A DNA stretch of 64,000 bases. It comes from Paracoccus saliphilus. GTDB lineage: Bacteria; Pseudomonadota; Alphaproteobacteria; Rhodobacterales; Rhodobacteraceae. This document shows positions 26,734 to 35,156 of this stretch, one piece after another. The stretch covers positions 186,001 through 250,000 of the forward strand of contig NZ_CP067140.1 in the NCBI RefSeq assembly GCF_028553805.1, in the 5' to 3' direction. Numbering within the stretch: position 1 is the stretch's first letter; every line of letters begins with the position of its first letter. The translations under genes were made by a program, and so were the position numbers. The notes beneath the pieces are model-generated. The model saw only the letters and a list, made by a program, of their open reading frames with translations. It was not told the DNA's origin and searched no databases.

Positions 26734-27312
26734 TCAGGCGTCATGGGTTTCCTGCGCCTTTTCGCGGATCAGGCGTTCCTCGGTTTCCTCGACATCCTCC
26801 TGGGCAAGATACCAGACCCCGTCCCGCAATGCGAGGATGCAGCGGATGATCTGGGCGATGCCCTGGATGAAGAGCAGGATTCCGGCGGCGACGAGCACCG
26901 TTTTGAACTGGAAGATCGGCACGCCGGCGGGGCTGTTTACGCTAACCTCGCCATATCTCCAGCCACGGGCGGCATATTTCCAGCCCGAGAAGATCAGCGC
27001 GGTGACGCCCGGAAAGAAGAACAGAAGATATAGCACCAGGTCGATTCCAGCCTGCACCCGGACCGGCCACATCCGATACAGGAAATCGCCGCGCACATGT
27101 CCGCCGCGCGACAGCGTGTAAGCGCCGCCCATCATGAACAGAGTGCCATACATGATGAAGGAGACGTCCAGCGACCATGTCGTGGGCGCGTTGAAGATGT
27201 AACGGACGACGACCTCGTAGCTGACCCCGATGGTCATCAGCATGACCAGCCAGCCAAAGGTCTTGCCGAACCATGCCGACAGGTTGTCGGCAAAGCGCAT
27301 GAAGGCGAACAT
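26734..27312 (-). CDS. TRAP transporter small permease (DctQ type)
   Basis: The four-helix small membrane subunit that pairs with DctM; 192 residues. The conserved core ISYEVVVRYIFNAPTTWS-like stretch (around residues 29-47) and GAYTLSRGGHVRGDFLY match the DctQ family. A longer acidic C-terminal tail (AQEDVEETEERLIREKAQE) extends into the cytoplasm. It lies 52 bp downstream of dctP in the same operon. Confidence 0.93.
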   Translation of the reverse strand: MFAFMRFADNLSAWFGKTFGWLVMLMTIGVSYEVVVRYIFNAPTTWSLDVSFIMYGTLFMMGGAYTLSRGGHVRGDFLYRMWPVRVQAGIDLVLYLLFFFPGVTALIFSGWKYAARGWRYGEVSVNSPAGVPIFQFKTVLVAAGILLFIQGIAQIIRCILALRDGVWYLAQEDVEETEERLIREKAQETHDA

Positions 27313-27364
27313 GGGATTCCTCGCATTGCGAACCGCCCCGGCCGGTCAGCCGGGGCGGCAAGGC

Positions 27365-28510
27365 TCAGAGCTTTAATTCGCCCGGGAAGAAATGCTCATA
27401 GGCAAGCGCATAGTCGGGCTTGTCCATCAGCTCGTAATAGGTCGTCCGTTTGACCCATTCACGCTGACTGTCCATCACCTTCTTGATGAACGGATCTTCC
27501 TCGAGCGTGGTGATCATGTCCGTCCAGGCCTCAAGCTGTGCCTGAAGGATGGGCTGCGGCGTTTTCTGAACCGAGACCCCGTCCTCGTCGCGCAGTTTCA
27601 ACAGGTCGGCCGAATAATTGTCCAGCGCATAGGCGGTGTTATAGGTCGAAACGGCCTCGACAGCGTGCTCGACGATGGCCCGCAGATCGGGCTCGAGATC
27701 TTCCATCACGTCGCGGTTGAACAGGAATTCGAAGGCCTCGGAGGCCTGGTGATAGGAGCCGAGGTAATAGTTCTTGGCCACGTCCTGCGCGCCGAAGCGG
27801 CGGTCCGAGGACGGGTTGTTGAACTCGAAAGCGTCGATCACGCCACGCTCCATCGCCGGAACGATCTCGCCGCCGGGAAGCTGTGCGACCGACATGCCCA
27901 TGGATTGCAGCAGATCGGCGGCAAGGCCGACGGTGCGGTATTTCATGCCCTGGATGTCCTCGACCCCGGCAATAGGGTTCTTGAACCAGCCGAATGGCTG
28001 TGCGGGCATCGGGAAAGCCATCAGGCCGACGACGTTCAGCCCCATTTCGTCCTGCGTCAGCTCGCGATACAATTCGCGGCCGCCGCCTTGCCAGAACCAG
28101 CTGAGCATGTTCGTGGGATCACCGCCAAAGACCGGCCCGGTGCCGAACAGCGAGGCGGCCTTGTGCTTGCCATACCAATAGGCGGAAACGGAATGCGCAA
28201 TGTCGATGACCCCGTCGCTGACCCCGTCCATCACCTGGAACGCGCCCACGACAGCACCGGCGGGCAGCAGGTCGATCTTGATTCGACCACCGGACATCGC
28301 CTCGACCCGGTCCACATATTGTTGCGCCATGGTCTGCCAGATGTCCGAGGCCGGCCAACTGGTTTGCATCTTCAGTGTCAGCGGCGACTGCGCCAGAACT
28401 GCCGGAGCCGCGACAAGCGTGCTGGCAGCGGCTCCGCCGGCGAGGACGCTTCCGCGACGCAGAAACGAACGGCGTGAAACATCCTGAGTTACCGGTACAT
28501 GTTTGGTCAT
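27365..28510 (-). CDS. TRAP transporter substrate-binding protein (DctP type, Tat signal)
   Basis: The periplasmic substrate-binding subunit, 381 residues. The N-terminus has a twin-arginine signal (SRRSFLRRGSVLAGG) ending near VLAQ, so export is by Tat. The mature protein begins with LTLKMQTSWPASDIWQTMA and contains YRTVGLAADLLQSMG and ERGVIDAFEFNNPSSD, matching the keto-acid/lactate branch of the DctP fold. The carboxylate-binding arginine is likely in KYRTVG. GGGGGAGGAAAAA precedes the ATG at 28510; an upstream start at 28525 is in frame but would extend beyond the Tat signal. The substrate is unknown; the downstream amidase and acylase suggest an amide or N-acyl acid. Confidence 0.93.
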   Translation of the reverse strand: MTKHVPVTQDVSRRSFLRRGSVLAGGAAASTLVAAPAVLAQSPLTLKMQTSWPASDIWQTMAQQYVDRVEAMSGGRIKIDLLPAGAVVGAFQVMDGVSDGVIDIAHSVSAYWYGKHKAASLFGTGPVFGGDPTNMLSWFWQGGGRELYRELTQDEMGLNVVGLMAFPMPAQPFGWFKNPIAGVEDIQGMKYRTVGLAADLLQSMGMSVAQLPGGEIVPAMERGVIDAFEFNNPSSDRRFGAQDVAKNYYLGSYHQASEAFEFLFNRDVMEDLEPDLRAIVEHAVEAVSTYNTAYALDNYSADLLKLRDEDGVSVQKTPQPILQAQLEAWTDMITTLEEDPFIKKVMDSQREWVKRTTYYELMDKPDYALAYEHFFPGELKL

Positions 28511-28712
28511 TTTTTCCTCCCCCATTTGCTACGGATTAGATCCAAGCATGGGTGACACTGTCCAAACAATTGGCTTTTGATGCAAGGAAATGTTCACATC
28601 CTGTAGGTCTTCACGCTTTGTAATGCGCAGAAACTGACACGGTTCAGTAAGCTTGTTTGGCTTATGGCCGAGTTTTCGTATCGTCACGGCAGGCTCTGCC
28701 GATGAGGTGAGC

Positions 28713-28758
28713 AACCTGTCTCAAAGGATATTAACCTGTCTTGGCAATATCCTTGACT
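28713..28758. promoter_or_regulatory. Inverted and direct repeats in the dctP-lipoprotein divergent region
   Basis: In the 302-bp gap between the divergent dctP and lipoprotein genes, AAGGATATT (28724-28732) and AATATCCTT (28746-28754) are perfect inverted arms 13 bp apart. AACCTGTCT occurs twice, at 28713 and 28733, 20 bp apart. TTGACT at 28753 could be the -35 box for the lipoprotein gene. The layout suggests an operator serving one or both genes. I see no other gene in this gap. Confidence 0.45.
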
Positions 28759-28812
28759 TGGCCAATTCATCCGTTGTCGTATTCGTTCACGTTAATCAGG
28801 GGTAAATAGAAT

Positions 28813-29052
28813 ATGAGAAAACTTGCTTTCGCCATGGTTGGCATAGCAGTCCTGTCGGCCTGCAGCATTGATCCGAAGGATTGGGAAACGGATCCGGTAA
28901 CGGTCGATACGCCGAATGGTCAGGTGGTCTGCCAGCTCTATTCGCCCGATATGGTGCGTTGGGACCGTGCGATCGAACGTCCGGAGAACATGTCTGTCGA
29001 AACCGCCGACGCGTATTGCCATAATGAAGGCGTGAAACAGAAGAATATGTGA
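28813..29052 (+). CDS. Small putative lipoprotein
   Basis: A 79-residue protein with a lipoprotein signal: MRKLAFAMVGIAVLSAC, whose LSAC lipobox gives a lipidated Cys17. The mature part is short and polar, with two further cysteines (VVCQLYS and ADAYCHNE) that could form a disulfide. AGGGG lies upstream of the ATG, and a clear intrinsic terminator follows 84 bp after the stop. It is transcribed alone. I do not recognise a function. Confidence 0.75.
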   Translation: MRKLAFAMVGIAVLSACSIDPKDWETDPVTVDTPNGQVVCQLYSPDMVRWDRAIERPENMSVETADAYCHNEGVKQKNM

Positions 29053-29135
29053 CGCGCAGGGGTATCCGCTTCGACAGCGAGGCGGAAGCAGCCGATCCTG
29101 TTTCCATATTGAAATCACGGCGTTTATCGCTCGCA

Positions 29136-29174
29136 GACCACGCGGTCATGGAAAATCGCGTGGTCCTTTCTTTT
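29136..29174 (+). terminator. Intrinsic terminator after the small lipoprotein gene
   Basis: GACCACGCG and CGCGTGGTC form a perfect 9-bp stem around a 12-base loop, followed by CTTTCTTTT. It points rightwards, ending the lipoprotein transcript just before the end of the convergent argC. Confidence 0.8.
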
Positions 29175-29179
29175 GACGG

Positions 29180-30097
29180 TTACAGTCCCGTCGCTTCATC
29201 CAGCCCCAGCATGATGTTGAGGTTCTGTACCGATGCCCCGGACGCGCCCTTGCCCAGATTGTCCAGCACGGTGACGATGGTCGCACAACCGGAGTCCTGG
29301 TCTCCCTGAACCGAGATATGCATCATATTGGTGCCGTTCAGTATCGTCGGTACGATCCGCGGCCCGGTCTCGCCAAGGTTCAGAACACGGACAAAATGCT
29401 CTCCCTTGTAATGAGCTGCCAGCGCGTCATGCAATGCCGGCATGTTGCGGCGCCCATCCAGACGCAACGGCAGCTGTACCGCCATGCCCTGTGCAAAACT
29501 CCCGACCGACGGTGCAAAGATCGGCTGCATGGTCAACCCACTCTGCTGAATGATCTCGGGAATATGCTTGTGATTCTGATCCACGCCGTAAACGAAATGC
29601 GCCGGGGCCTCGCCCCTCTCATATTCCGCGATCAGGTTCTTGCCGCCACCGGTAAAGCCCGAGACCGCATTGATCGAGAGCGGCTCGTCCGGCGCGATCA
29701 GCCCGGCGGCAACCAGAGGGGCGATCATCGCGATGGAGCCGGTCGAATAGCAACCCGGATTGCTGACGAAGCGTGCCCCGGCGATGCGCGCACGATTGCC
29801 CTTGTCGAGTTCGGGGAAGCCGAAAACCCAAGCCTTGTCGACGCGATGCGCTGTCGAGGCATCGATCAGCCGCACATCCAGGGCCTCGCACAGCCTGACC
29901 GCCTCGCGCGCCGCGTCATCGGGCAGGCACAGGATCGCGACATCTGCCTGGGCGAAGGCCTCGCGCCTTGCCTCTGCATCCTTTCGGCGTTCGGGATCGA
30001 CCTGGATCAATCGGATATCTTCACGCGCCTCCAGCCGCTCGCGGATCTGCAGACCCGTTGTGCCAGCCTCGCCATCGATGAAGATATTATGCGCCAT
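29180..30097 (-). CDS. argC: N-acetyl-gamma-glutamyl-phosphate reductase (short type)
   Basis: This NADPH-dependent enzyme makes N-acetylglutamate semialdehyde in arginine biosynthesis. The 305-residue protein is of the short (type 2) class: it opens MAHNIFIDGEAGTTGLQI rather than with the long-type dinucleotide fold. It has the catalytic Cys116 in SNPGCYSTG and the stretch VSGFTGGGKNLIAEYE. No other arg gene is beside it. Confidence 0.95.
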   Translation of the reverse strand: MAHNIFIDGEAGTTGLQIRERLEAREDIRLIQVDPERRKDAEARREAFAQADVAILCLPDDAAREAVRLCEALDVRLIDASTAHRVDKAWVFGFPELDKGNRARIAGARFVSNPGCYSTGSIAMIAPLVAAGLIAPDEPLSINAVSGFTGGGKNLIAEYERGEAPAHFVYGVDQNHKHIPEIIQQSGLTMQPIFAPSVGSFAQGMAVQLPLRLDGRRNMPALHDALAAHYKGEHFVRVLNLGETGPRIVPTILNGTNMMHISVQGDQDSGCATIVTVLDNLGKGASGASVQNLNIMLGLDEATGL

Positions 30098-30165
30098 TCT
30101 TGGTCCTCCAAAGTAATGCCCCGCTTATAGGCGCATCCCGACCGCATCACAATCGGGGGAAGGAC

Positions 30166-30495
30166 TCAGGTCGAGCAGATTTCCGAACGGGTGAGAAACC
30201 GTTTCTCGCGCCCGTTATCGAGACTGAACATCCCGCCCCGTCCCGGCACGACATCGATGATCAGGTCGGTATGTTTCCAGGCCTCGTATTGGCTGGCCGA
30301 GATATAGAACGGCGCTCCGCCGATCTCGCCCAGCTTCACATCCCGTTCGCTCACCTTGAAATCGCTTTGCGGATAACACATCGGCGACGACCCGTCGCAG
30401 CAACCGCCCGATTGGTGAAACAGGACGGGACCATGGTCCGCAACGATCTCTGTAATCAGCTCCAACGCTTCCGGGGTAGCGGTGACAGTGGACAT
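30166..30495 (-). CDS. DUF779 family protein
   Basis: A 109-residue protein of the DUF779 family, recognised by HQSGGCCDGSSPMCYP, a cysteine cluster with an adjacent His that could bind a metal, and the later GAPFYISASQYEAWKHTDLIIDVVPGRGGMFS-type region. Members are often next to acetaldehyde dehydrogenases; here the nearest one is about 8 kb away. No enzymatic role is established. It lies 68 bp upstream of argC on the same strand, but a shared pathway is not evident. Confidence 0.85.
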   Translation of the reverse strand: MSTVTATPEALELITEIVADHGPVLFHQSGGCCDGSSPMCYPQSDFKVSERDVKLGEIGGAPFYISASQYEAWKHTDLIIDVVPGRGGMFSLDNGREKRFLTRSEICST

Positions 30496-30668
30496 CTCGC
30501 GCCTCCATTTCCACCTTTCGCCCGGTGGTACGGGCCGATCTCACCCATTCATGCAGGCTTGGCGCCTGAACGATTTCATTCTGCCTGATCCGAGCCGGAT
30601 TTTACAGAGATTCTGATCGCGTGCATTGAAACCGAAATTTTCCGGGAAGAACTGACGATCCATCCAGA

Positions 30669-31580
30669 TCACGTGGGCATCTCATCCGCCCAAGGGGGAT
30701 TCGCGCCGGGACGTGATACGGTGATTGCGGCAGCTTGCGCGCCCAGGGTCAGGGCGGCAAGAAGCTGTTCGCCGGTAATTTCCGTGATTCCGTCCTTGTT
30801 CAGCACACCCTGGTTTCGCAGGCTGGCGAGCACGCCTGCGTTGAACGTATCACCGGCGCCGATCGTATCGGCAACGGTCGTGCGGATGGCGGGGGCGCTG
30901 ACGGTCTCGCCCGACCAGAAGGCGCGGGCACCGGATGCGCCGCCGGTTTGCAGGACGATTTTCGGACCCAGTGCCAGCACCTTGCGGGCGGCGTCCTCGG
31001 GGTCAATCCCGGGATGCAGCCATTCAAGGTCATCGGTCGAGAGTTTGACGATATCTGCCTGTGGCAGGATGCGATGCAGACGAGCACGAAAAGCCTTTGG
31101 GTTGGCGATGAAAAAAGGCCGGATATTCGGATCGATCATGATCGGAAGGCGTGCGTGGTTGCGCTCGATCAAGGCTTCGACGGCCGCGCCGCATGGGTCG
31201 GGAACAAGGCTGATGCCGCCTGTGAAGATCGCCTCGATCCGGTCGGGCAGGGTGGGAATGTCTGCGGGAGACAGCATTCGGCCTGCCGAGCCCTCGTCAT
31301 AGAAGGAATAGACCGCATCGCCATCCGTCAGCGTCACCAGCGCCAATGTCGTCAGCCGGTCCGAGCGGGGGCAAAGGCCGATATCGACCCCGGCCTCGGT
31401 CAGCGGGCGAAGCAGCACCTCGCCGAAAGGATCGCGGCTGATCGGCCAGAGATAGGCAGTCGGCGCGTCCAGGCGGCCCAATGCGATCGCCGTGTTATAG
31501 ACGGCCCCGCCTGCAAGTGGTCGGAATGTGCCGCCCTCCGGCACCATGTCGATCAATGATTCACCTGAACACAGGATCAT
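30669..31580 (-). CDS. PfkB-family carbohydrate kinase (fructokinase-like)
   Basis: A sugar kinase of the ribokinase/PfkB family, 303 residues, phosphorylating a sugar or nucleoside with ATP. It shows the N-terminal GESLIDMVPEGG... PLAGGAVYNTAIALGRL substrate region and the C-terminal signature DTIGAGDTFNAGVL with the catalytic Asp. The order and length fit fructokinase, but the substrate is not certain. GGGAGG lies eight bases before the ATG at 31580, a better start than the GTG at 31586. It follows the zinc-ribbon gene by 15 bp and may be the last gene of that operon. Confidence 0.87.
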   Translation of the reverse strand: MILCSGESLIDMVPEGGTFRPLAGGAVYNTAIALGRLDAPTAYLWPISRDPFGEVLLRPLTEAGVDIGLCPRSDRLTTLALVTLTDGDAVYSFYDEGSAGRMLSPADIPTLPDRIEAIFTGGISLVPDPCGAAVEALIERNHARLPIMIDPNIRPFFIANPKAFRARLHRILPQADIVKLSTDDLEWLHPGIDPEDAARKVLALGPKIVLQTGGASGARAFWSGETVSAPAIRTTVADTIGAGDTFNAGVLASLRNQGVLNKDGITEITGEQLLAALTLGAQAAAITVSRPGANPPWADEMPT

Positions 31581-31595
31581 GGTCACGTCCTCCCG

Positions 31596-32867
31596 CTATG
31601 TGCTGCCAATGGCAAAATTTTCGACCGGAGTCATCCCATCCGGCAGCACTACATCGCCAAGCTGGATATAACCCCCGGTCTCGGCGAAATACAGGAAAAC
31701 CGTTAGCGCCACCAGTGTAGCGATGACGGCGGCGGCGATTTTCCAGATTGACCAGGGGCGTTCGCCCTGAACCCGGCCCGACTGCCCATTGACCAGAAAG
31801 CGATAGCTCTTGCCGTTATATTTGTAGGCGGCGGCCCAGATCGGCAGCAAGATATGTTTGAAGGTCTCGTCGCTGTAGTCGGTCTGGACCCGTTCGACCC
31901 GCTGCTCGTCTCCGCCGATGTCGCGGCGGGCGTCGTTCAGGATCACCCCAGCCATTTCCTGCCGCGCGACCTGATGACCCTCGGCAAGCGGGATCGTATA
32001 TCCCTCGGCGTTGAACCCGGCGAGATAGTCGGGCCGGTAAGTCGCCAGATGCGACAGGTCCCATGGTGCCAGCCCGTCCGAGAACCGTCGCGGCAGCGAA
32101 GCCGAAGCTAGCACCAGCACATCGTTGAAATCGCGGGAGACCCGGCCCGAAGCATGGCTCCAGCGGATGCGTCTGACCTGCCGGGCCACACGCTGACGGC
32201 GGCCATTGACCTCTTGCGTGACATAGACGGTCTCGTAATAGGCATCGCCGCGTTGACCGGAATAGGCTGAGCGCGTGCGGGCATCGAATGTCCAGAACGG
32301 CGAATAGATGCCGCTCATTCTCCGTCCGCGCCGCGCATAGGCCAGCAGGCCGGAAGGTGCGAACCACAGCCGTCCCAACCAATCCTCCATTGCCGCGCGG
32401 GCCTGCTCCTCGGATAGCACGAAAGGTAGCACGCCCTGCGGCTTGATGTGGCGGGTGGTGCCGGTATCGATGACGACAGGAGTGGCGCAGAACGGGCAGG
32501 CACTGGCATGGCTGTCGCCGTCGAATTGCATCTGCGCGCCGCAATTGGGACATGAGGTGGTGCGGATGTCTTCGGCCACATCCGGGGCCGTATCGAGCCG
32601 CAATCCCTTTTCCAGCGGCAGTTCCACCAGCTGCGGTGCCTTGTGCCCGGCATCCCATTGCAGTGCCCGGCCCGTCGAAGGGCCTTTCAGAATCGCCGTC
32701 TCGGCCCGATCTTGCGGCTGGCGGGCCGGGGCCCGCGTTGCACCGTCACCGATGCTCTGCCGATGGCCGCAATAATCGCAAACCAGATGTTGCTGCCCCG
32801 GCTGGAAGCGCAGGCTGGCACCGCATTGCTCGCAGGGATAGCGGTGCTCGGTCGGTGGTGTCGGCAT
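31596..32867 (-). CDS. Zinc-ribbon membrane protein, function unknown
   Basis: A 423-residue protein with two zinc ribbons: CEQCG... CDYCG near the start and CPNCG... CPFC around residues 106-128. A long soluble domain follows (WLGRLWFAPSGLLAYARRG, SGIYSPFWTFDARTRSAYSGQRGDAYYE), with one transmembrane helix near the C-terminus (IAAAVIATLVALTVFLYFA). Such proteins are sometimes mislabelled as primosomal or helicase-like because of the ribbons; no helicase motif is present. It starts six bases after the SPFH gene stop, so the two are almost certainly co-expressed and probably act together at the membrane. Confidence 0.8.
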   Translation of the reverse strand: MPTPPTEHRYPCEQCGASLRFQPGQQHLVCDYCGHRQSIGDGATRAPARQPQDRAETAILKGPSTGRALQWDAGHKAPQLVELPLEKGLRLDTAPDVAEDIRTTSCPNCGAQMQFDGDSHASACPFCATPVVIDTGTTRHIKPQGVLPFVLSEEQARAAMEDWLGRLWFAPSGLLAYARRGRRMSGIYSPFWTFDARTRSAYSGQRGDAYYETVYVTQEVNGRRQRVARQVRRIRWSHASGRVSRDFNDVLVLASASLPRRFSDGLAPWDLSHLATYRPDYLAGFNAEGYTIPLAEGHQVARQEMAGVILNDARRDIGGDEQRVERVQTDYSDETFKHILLPIWAAAYKYNGKSYRFLVNGQSGRVQGERPWSIWKIAAAVIATLVALTVFLYFAETGGYIQLGDVVLPDGMTPVENFAIGST

Positions 32868-32873
32868 CGGCGG

Positions 32874-34001
32874 TCAGCGCGGCAGCGGCGGCGGCATCGC
32901 GGTGAACAATTGTGCGAGCTCGGGGATGTCCTCGGCAGGCAACCAGCCATCCTGACCCTGTGTCCAGACCAATGTTTCGCGGGTGAAGCTGCCTTCGGTC
33001 ACCATGCGTCCAAGGTGGCCGCGACCGAACGGACCCTGTGCCTGACCGTCGATCGCCACATGCCAGACGGTTTCGGCCTGACGTCCCGGCAGTGGAGGTG
33101 GCGTCGCTGGGCCTGCGGCGGCAGTGGATGCCGGTTGAGCTTGTGGTGTTTGCCCCCAGGGTCCGGCCATGCCCATTCCCATGGCAGCGCCCATTGCGGC
33201 ACCCATTCCCGCACCGGCGCCACCGGGGTTCTCGCTGGCCTTTACCATCGCCTCGCTGGCGGCGTATTGGCTGTAGTGGTCCAGATCACCGATGATTCCC
33301 ATCGAGGTCCGCTTGTCCAGCATCTTCTCGACCTCCTGGGGGAGGCTGATATTCTCGATATAGAATTCGGGCAGGCTGAGCCCATAGGCCGATATTACCG
33401 GCTCGATGGCTTTGGCGACCAGCTTGCCCAGATCACCGGTATTCGCGGCCATGTCGAGCACCGGGATTCCCGATCCGGCGATCATGCGCGAAAATTCCTG
33501 CACGATCACGTTGCGGATCTGGAAGGTGATCTCGTCACTGGTGAATTCGCCATCCGTGCCGACGATTTCCGACATGAAATGCGCCGGGTCCGAGACGCGC
33601 ATCGAATAGGTGCCGAAGGCCCGCAGGCGTATCGGGCCGAATTCAGGGTCGCGCGCGATGATCGGATTCTTCGTGCCCCATTTCAGGTTGTTGAAGCGAG
33701 TGGTGTTGACGAAGTAGATTTCCGATTTGAACGGGCTGCGAAAACCGTGATCCCAATGCTGCAGCCGGGTCATGATCGGCAGGTTGTTGGTTTCCAGCAT
33801 GTAGAGGCCGGGCTTGAACACATCGGCCAGCTGCCCTTCATGGATGAAGACGGCGGCCTGCCCTTCGCGCACCGTCAGTTTGGCGCCGTATTTGATTGCC
33901 CGGCCGACCGTGTCGAAGCGCCAGACCATGGTGTCATGCGTGTCGTCGGTCCATTCGATGATCTCGATGAACTCGCCGCCGAGGATGTCGAAGATGCTCA
34001 T
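32874..34001 (-). CDS. SPFH-domain protein with C-terminal GYF-like domain
   Basis: A 375-residue protein of the YdjI/virion-core type SPFH group. Residues 1-240 form the SPFH region (IIEWTDDTHDTMVWRF, AAVFIHEGQLADVFKPG, NLKWGTKNPIIARDPEFG). A Gly/Ala/Met-rich linker with GAGMGAAMGAAMGMGM follows, and residues 315-365 form a GYF_2-like domain (WHVAIDGQAQGPFGRGHL... TLVWTQGQDGWLPA). SPFH proteins assemble membrane-associated scaffolds, and GYF-like domains bind proline-rich peptides. The start MSIFDILGG at 34001 is typical; the longer frame is not. The operon partners TelA and the zinc-ribbon protein suggest an envelope-stress assembly. Confidence 0.85.
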   Translation of the reverse strand: MSIFDILGGEFIEIIEWTDDTHDTMVWRFDTVGRAIKYGAKLTVREGQAAVFIHEGQLADVFKPGLYMLETNNLPIMTRLQHWDHGFRSPFKSEIYFVNTTRFNNLKWGTKNPIIARDPEFGPIRLRAFGTYSMRVSDPAHFMSEIVGTDGEFTSDEITFQIRNVIVQEFSRMIAGSGIPVLDMAANTGDLGKLVAKAIEPVISAYGLSLPEFYIENISLPQEVEKMLDKRTSMGIIGDLDHYSQYAASEAMVKASENPGGAGAGMGAAMGAAMGMGMAGPWGQTPQAQPASTAAAGPATPPPLPGRQAETVWHVAIDGQAQGPFGRGHLGRMVTEGSFTRETLVWTQGQDGWLPAEDIPELAQLFTAMPPPLPR

Positions 34002-34118
34002 GCTGTACTCCGTCCGAAATCGATGGCGCGGGTTGCTCGCGGCCATCCTTGCCCAACTATTTGCACAGGACAGCGACAGAATCCATTCACTGATGACCCC
34101 GCTGCGGTGGAGGCTGCC

Positions 34119-35156
34119 TTACGGTAGCAATTCCCCCGCGATTTTCCGCACAACCGGCGCGGCCTCTGCCTCTGACATGCCGGGGCGAAGGCGTGGATCG
34201 TACAGGATCTGCAGCAGCAATTCGTCATGCCGCGTCAGCAGGGCGAATTCCTCGTCATCATTGAAGATCGAAGGGCGCGCCTCGGGGCTATCATTGGCAA
34301 GACCCATGCCCTGAGCCATCTCTTCATGGACGCAGGACAGCCGCAGGAGCGGCGGCAATTCGGCCCGGATCACCGCGACGGCATGGGCATAGCTGGTCGA
34401 TGCGCCCTTGGAATAGGCGAAGACGGTGCAATAGATATCGGGTGAGAGATCGCGCAATGCCGCGATGTCCTGTGCTGGTATGCCCGGTGCAAGGTCGGGC
34501 AGGCGCGCGCTGATATCCCGGCGCTCCTCGTCGTTCAGAACCAGCATGGTGAAATTGCCGGTACCGTCTGTCAATTTGACGCTGTGGCCAGTGATCTGTT
34601 CCAGCCGGTCGGCAAAGGCGGCAACCTCGCTGCGGATTTCTTGTTTCAGAGCAGTATCGGATGATGGGCCGAACTCCAGGTCGACGTGAACTGGCTGCTG
34701 CCATCGCCGCAACGGTGCGCTGGCGCCATCGGCATGGCGCTTGCCATCGCTGCCATATTCGTCATGCAATGCGATCTGGATGAAATTCTGTGCCAGTGTC
34801 TCGGCATCGATGGGCGCATCGATAGGGGTTCGGTCAAGGCGCAGCCGGTTGCCGTCGAGCAATTTCCGCTCGACTTCCGCGTAATAGTTCTGCTGCGTTT
34901 GACTGACCGCGCTTACCCTGGTTGCCGCGACCCGATTCGCGGCTCGATTCCGCTCTGCCCGGGCCTCGCGAATCTCTGCCTGGGTGGGGCCCTCGGGTTC
35001 CGGAGGTTCAGGCTCCGTGACGGGGGGCGGAACGATCCTGACGTCCTTCTCACCCTTGTCCGTACAACCGGCCAGCGCGAATGCGAGCATCAGCGCCGAC
35101 GTTGTCAGCGGATAGCGCCGGTGATTGCGCGAGGTCAAAGAGGACATTGTCAGCAT
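34119..35156 (-). CDS. DUF2927 lipoprotein with degenerate metalloprotease-like motif
   Basis: A 345-residue putative lipoprotein: a signal segment near residues 15-31 ends in LAGC. A proline-rich stretch (PPPVTEPEPPEPEGP) and a charged coiled region (EIREARAERNRAANR) follow, and the DUF2927 domain fills the rest. At residues 275-287 it reads CVHEEMAQGMGLA, which resembles the HExxHxxG metalloprotease signature with the second His replaced by Gln; a conserved NDDEEFALLTRHD region follows. Catalysis is therefore uncertain. The ATG at 35156 overlaps the telA stop (TGATG), tying it to TelA. Confidence 0.8.
   Translation of the reverse strand: MLTMSSLTSRNHRRYPLTTSALMLAFALAGCTDKGEKDVRIVPPPVTEPEPPEPEGPTQAEIREARAERNRAANRVAATRVSAVSQTQQNYYAEVERKLLDGNRLRLDRTPIDAPIDAETLAQNFIQIALHDEYGSDGKRHADGASAPLRRWQQPVHVDLEFGPSSDTALKQEIRSEVAAFADRLEQITGHSVKLTDGTGNFTMLVLNDEERRDISARLPDLAPGIPAQDIAALRDLSPDIYCTVFAYSKGASTSYAHAVAVIRAELPPLLRLSCVHEEMAQGMGLANDSPEARPSIFNDDEEFALLTRHDELLLQILYDPRLRPGMSEAEAAPVVRKIAGELLP

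Noticed and set aside
31596..32867. Helicase or primosomal protein
   Set aside because: Only zinc ribbons and a membrane helix are visible; no Walker or helicase motif exists.
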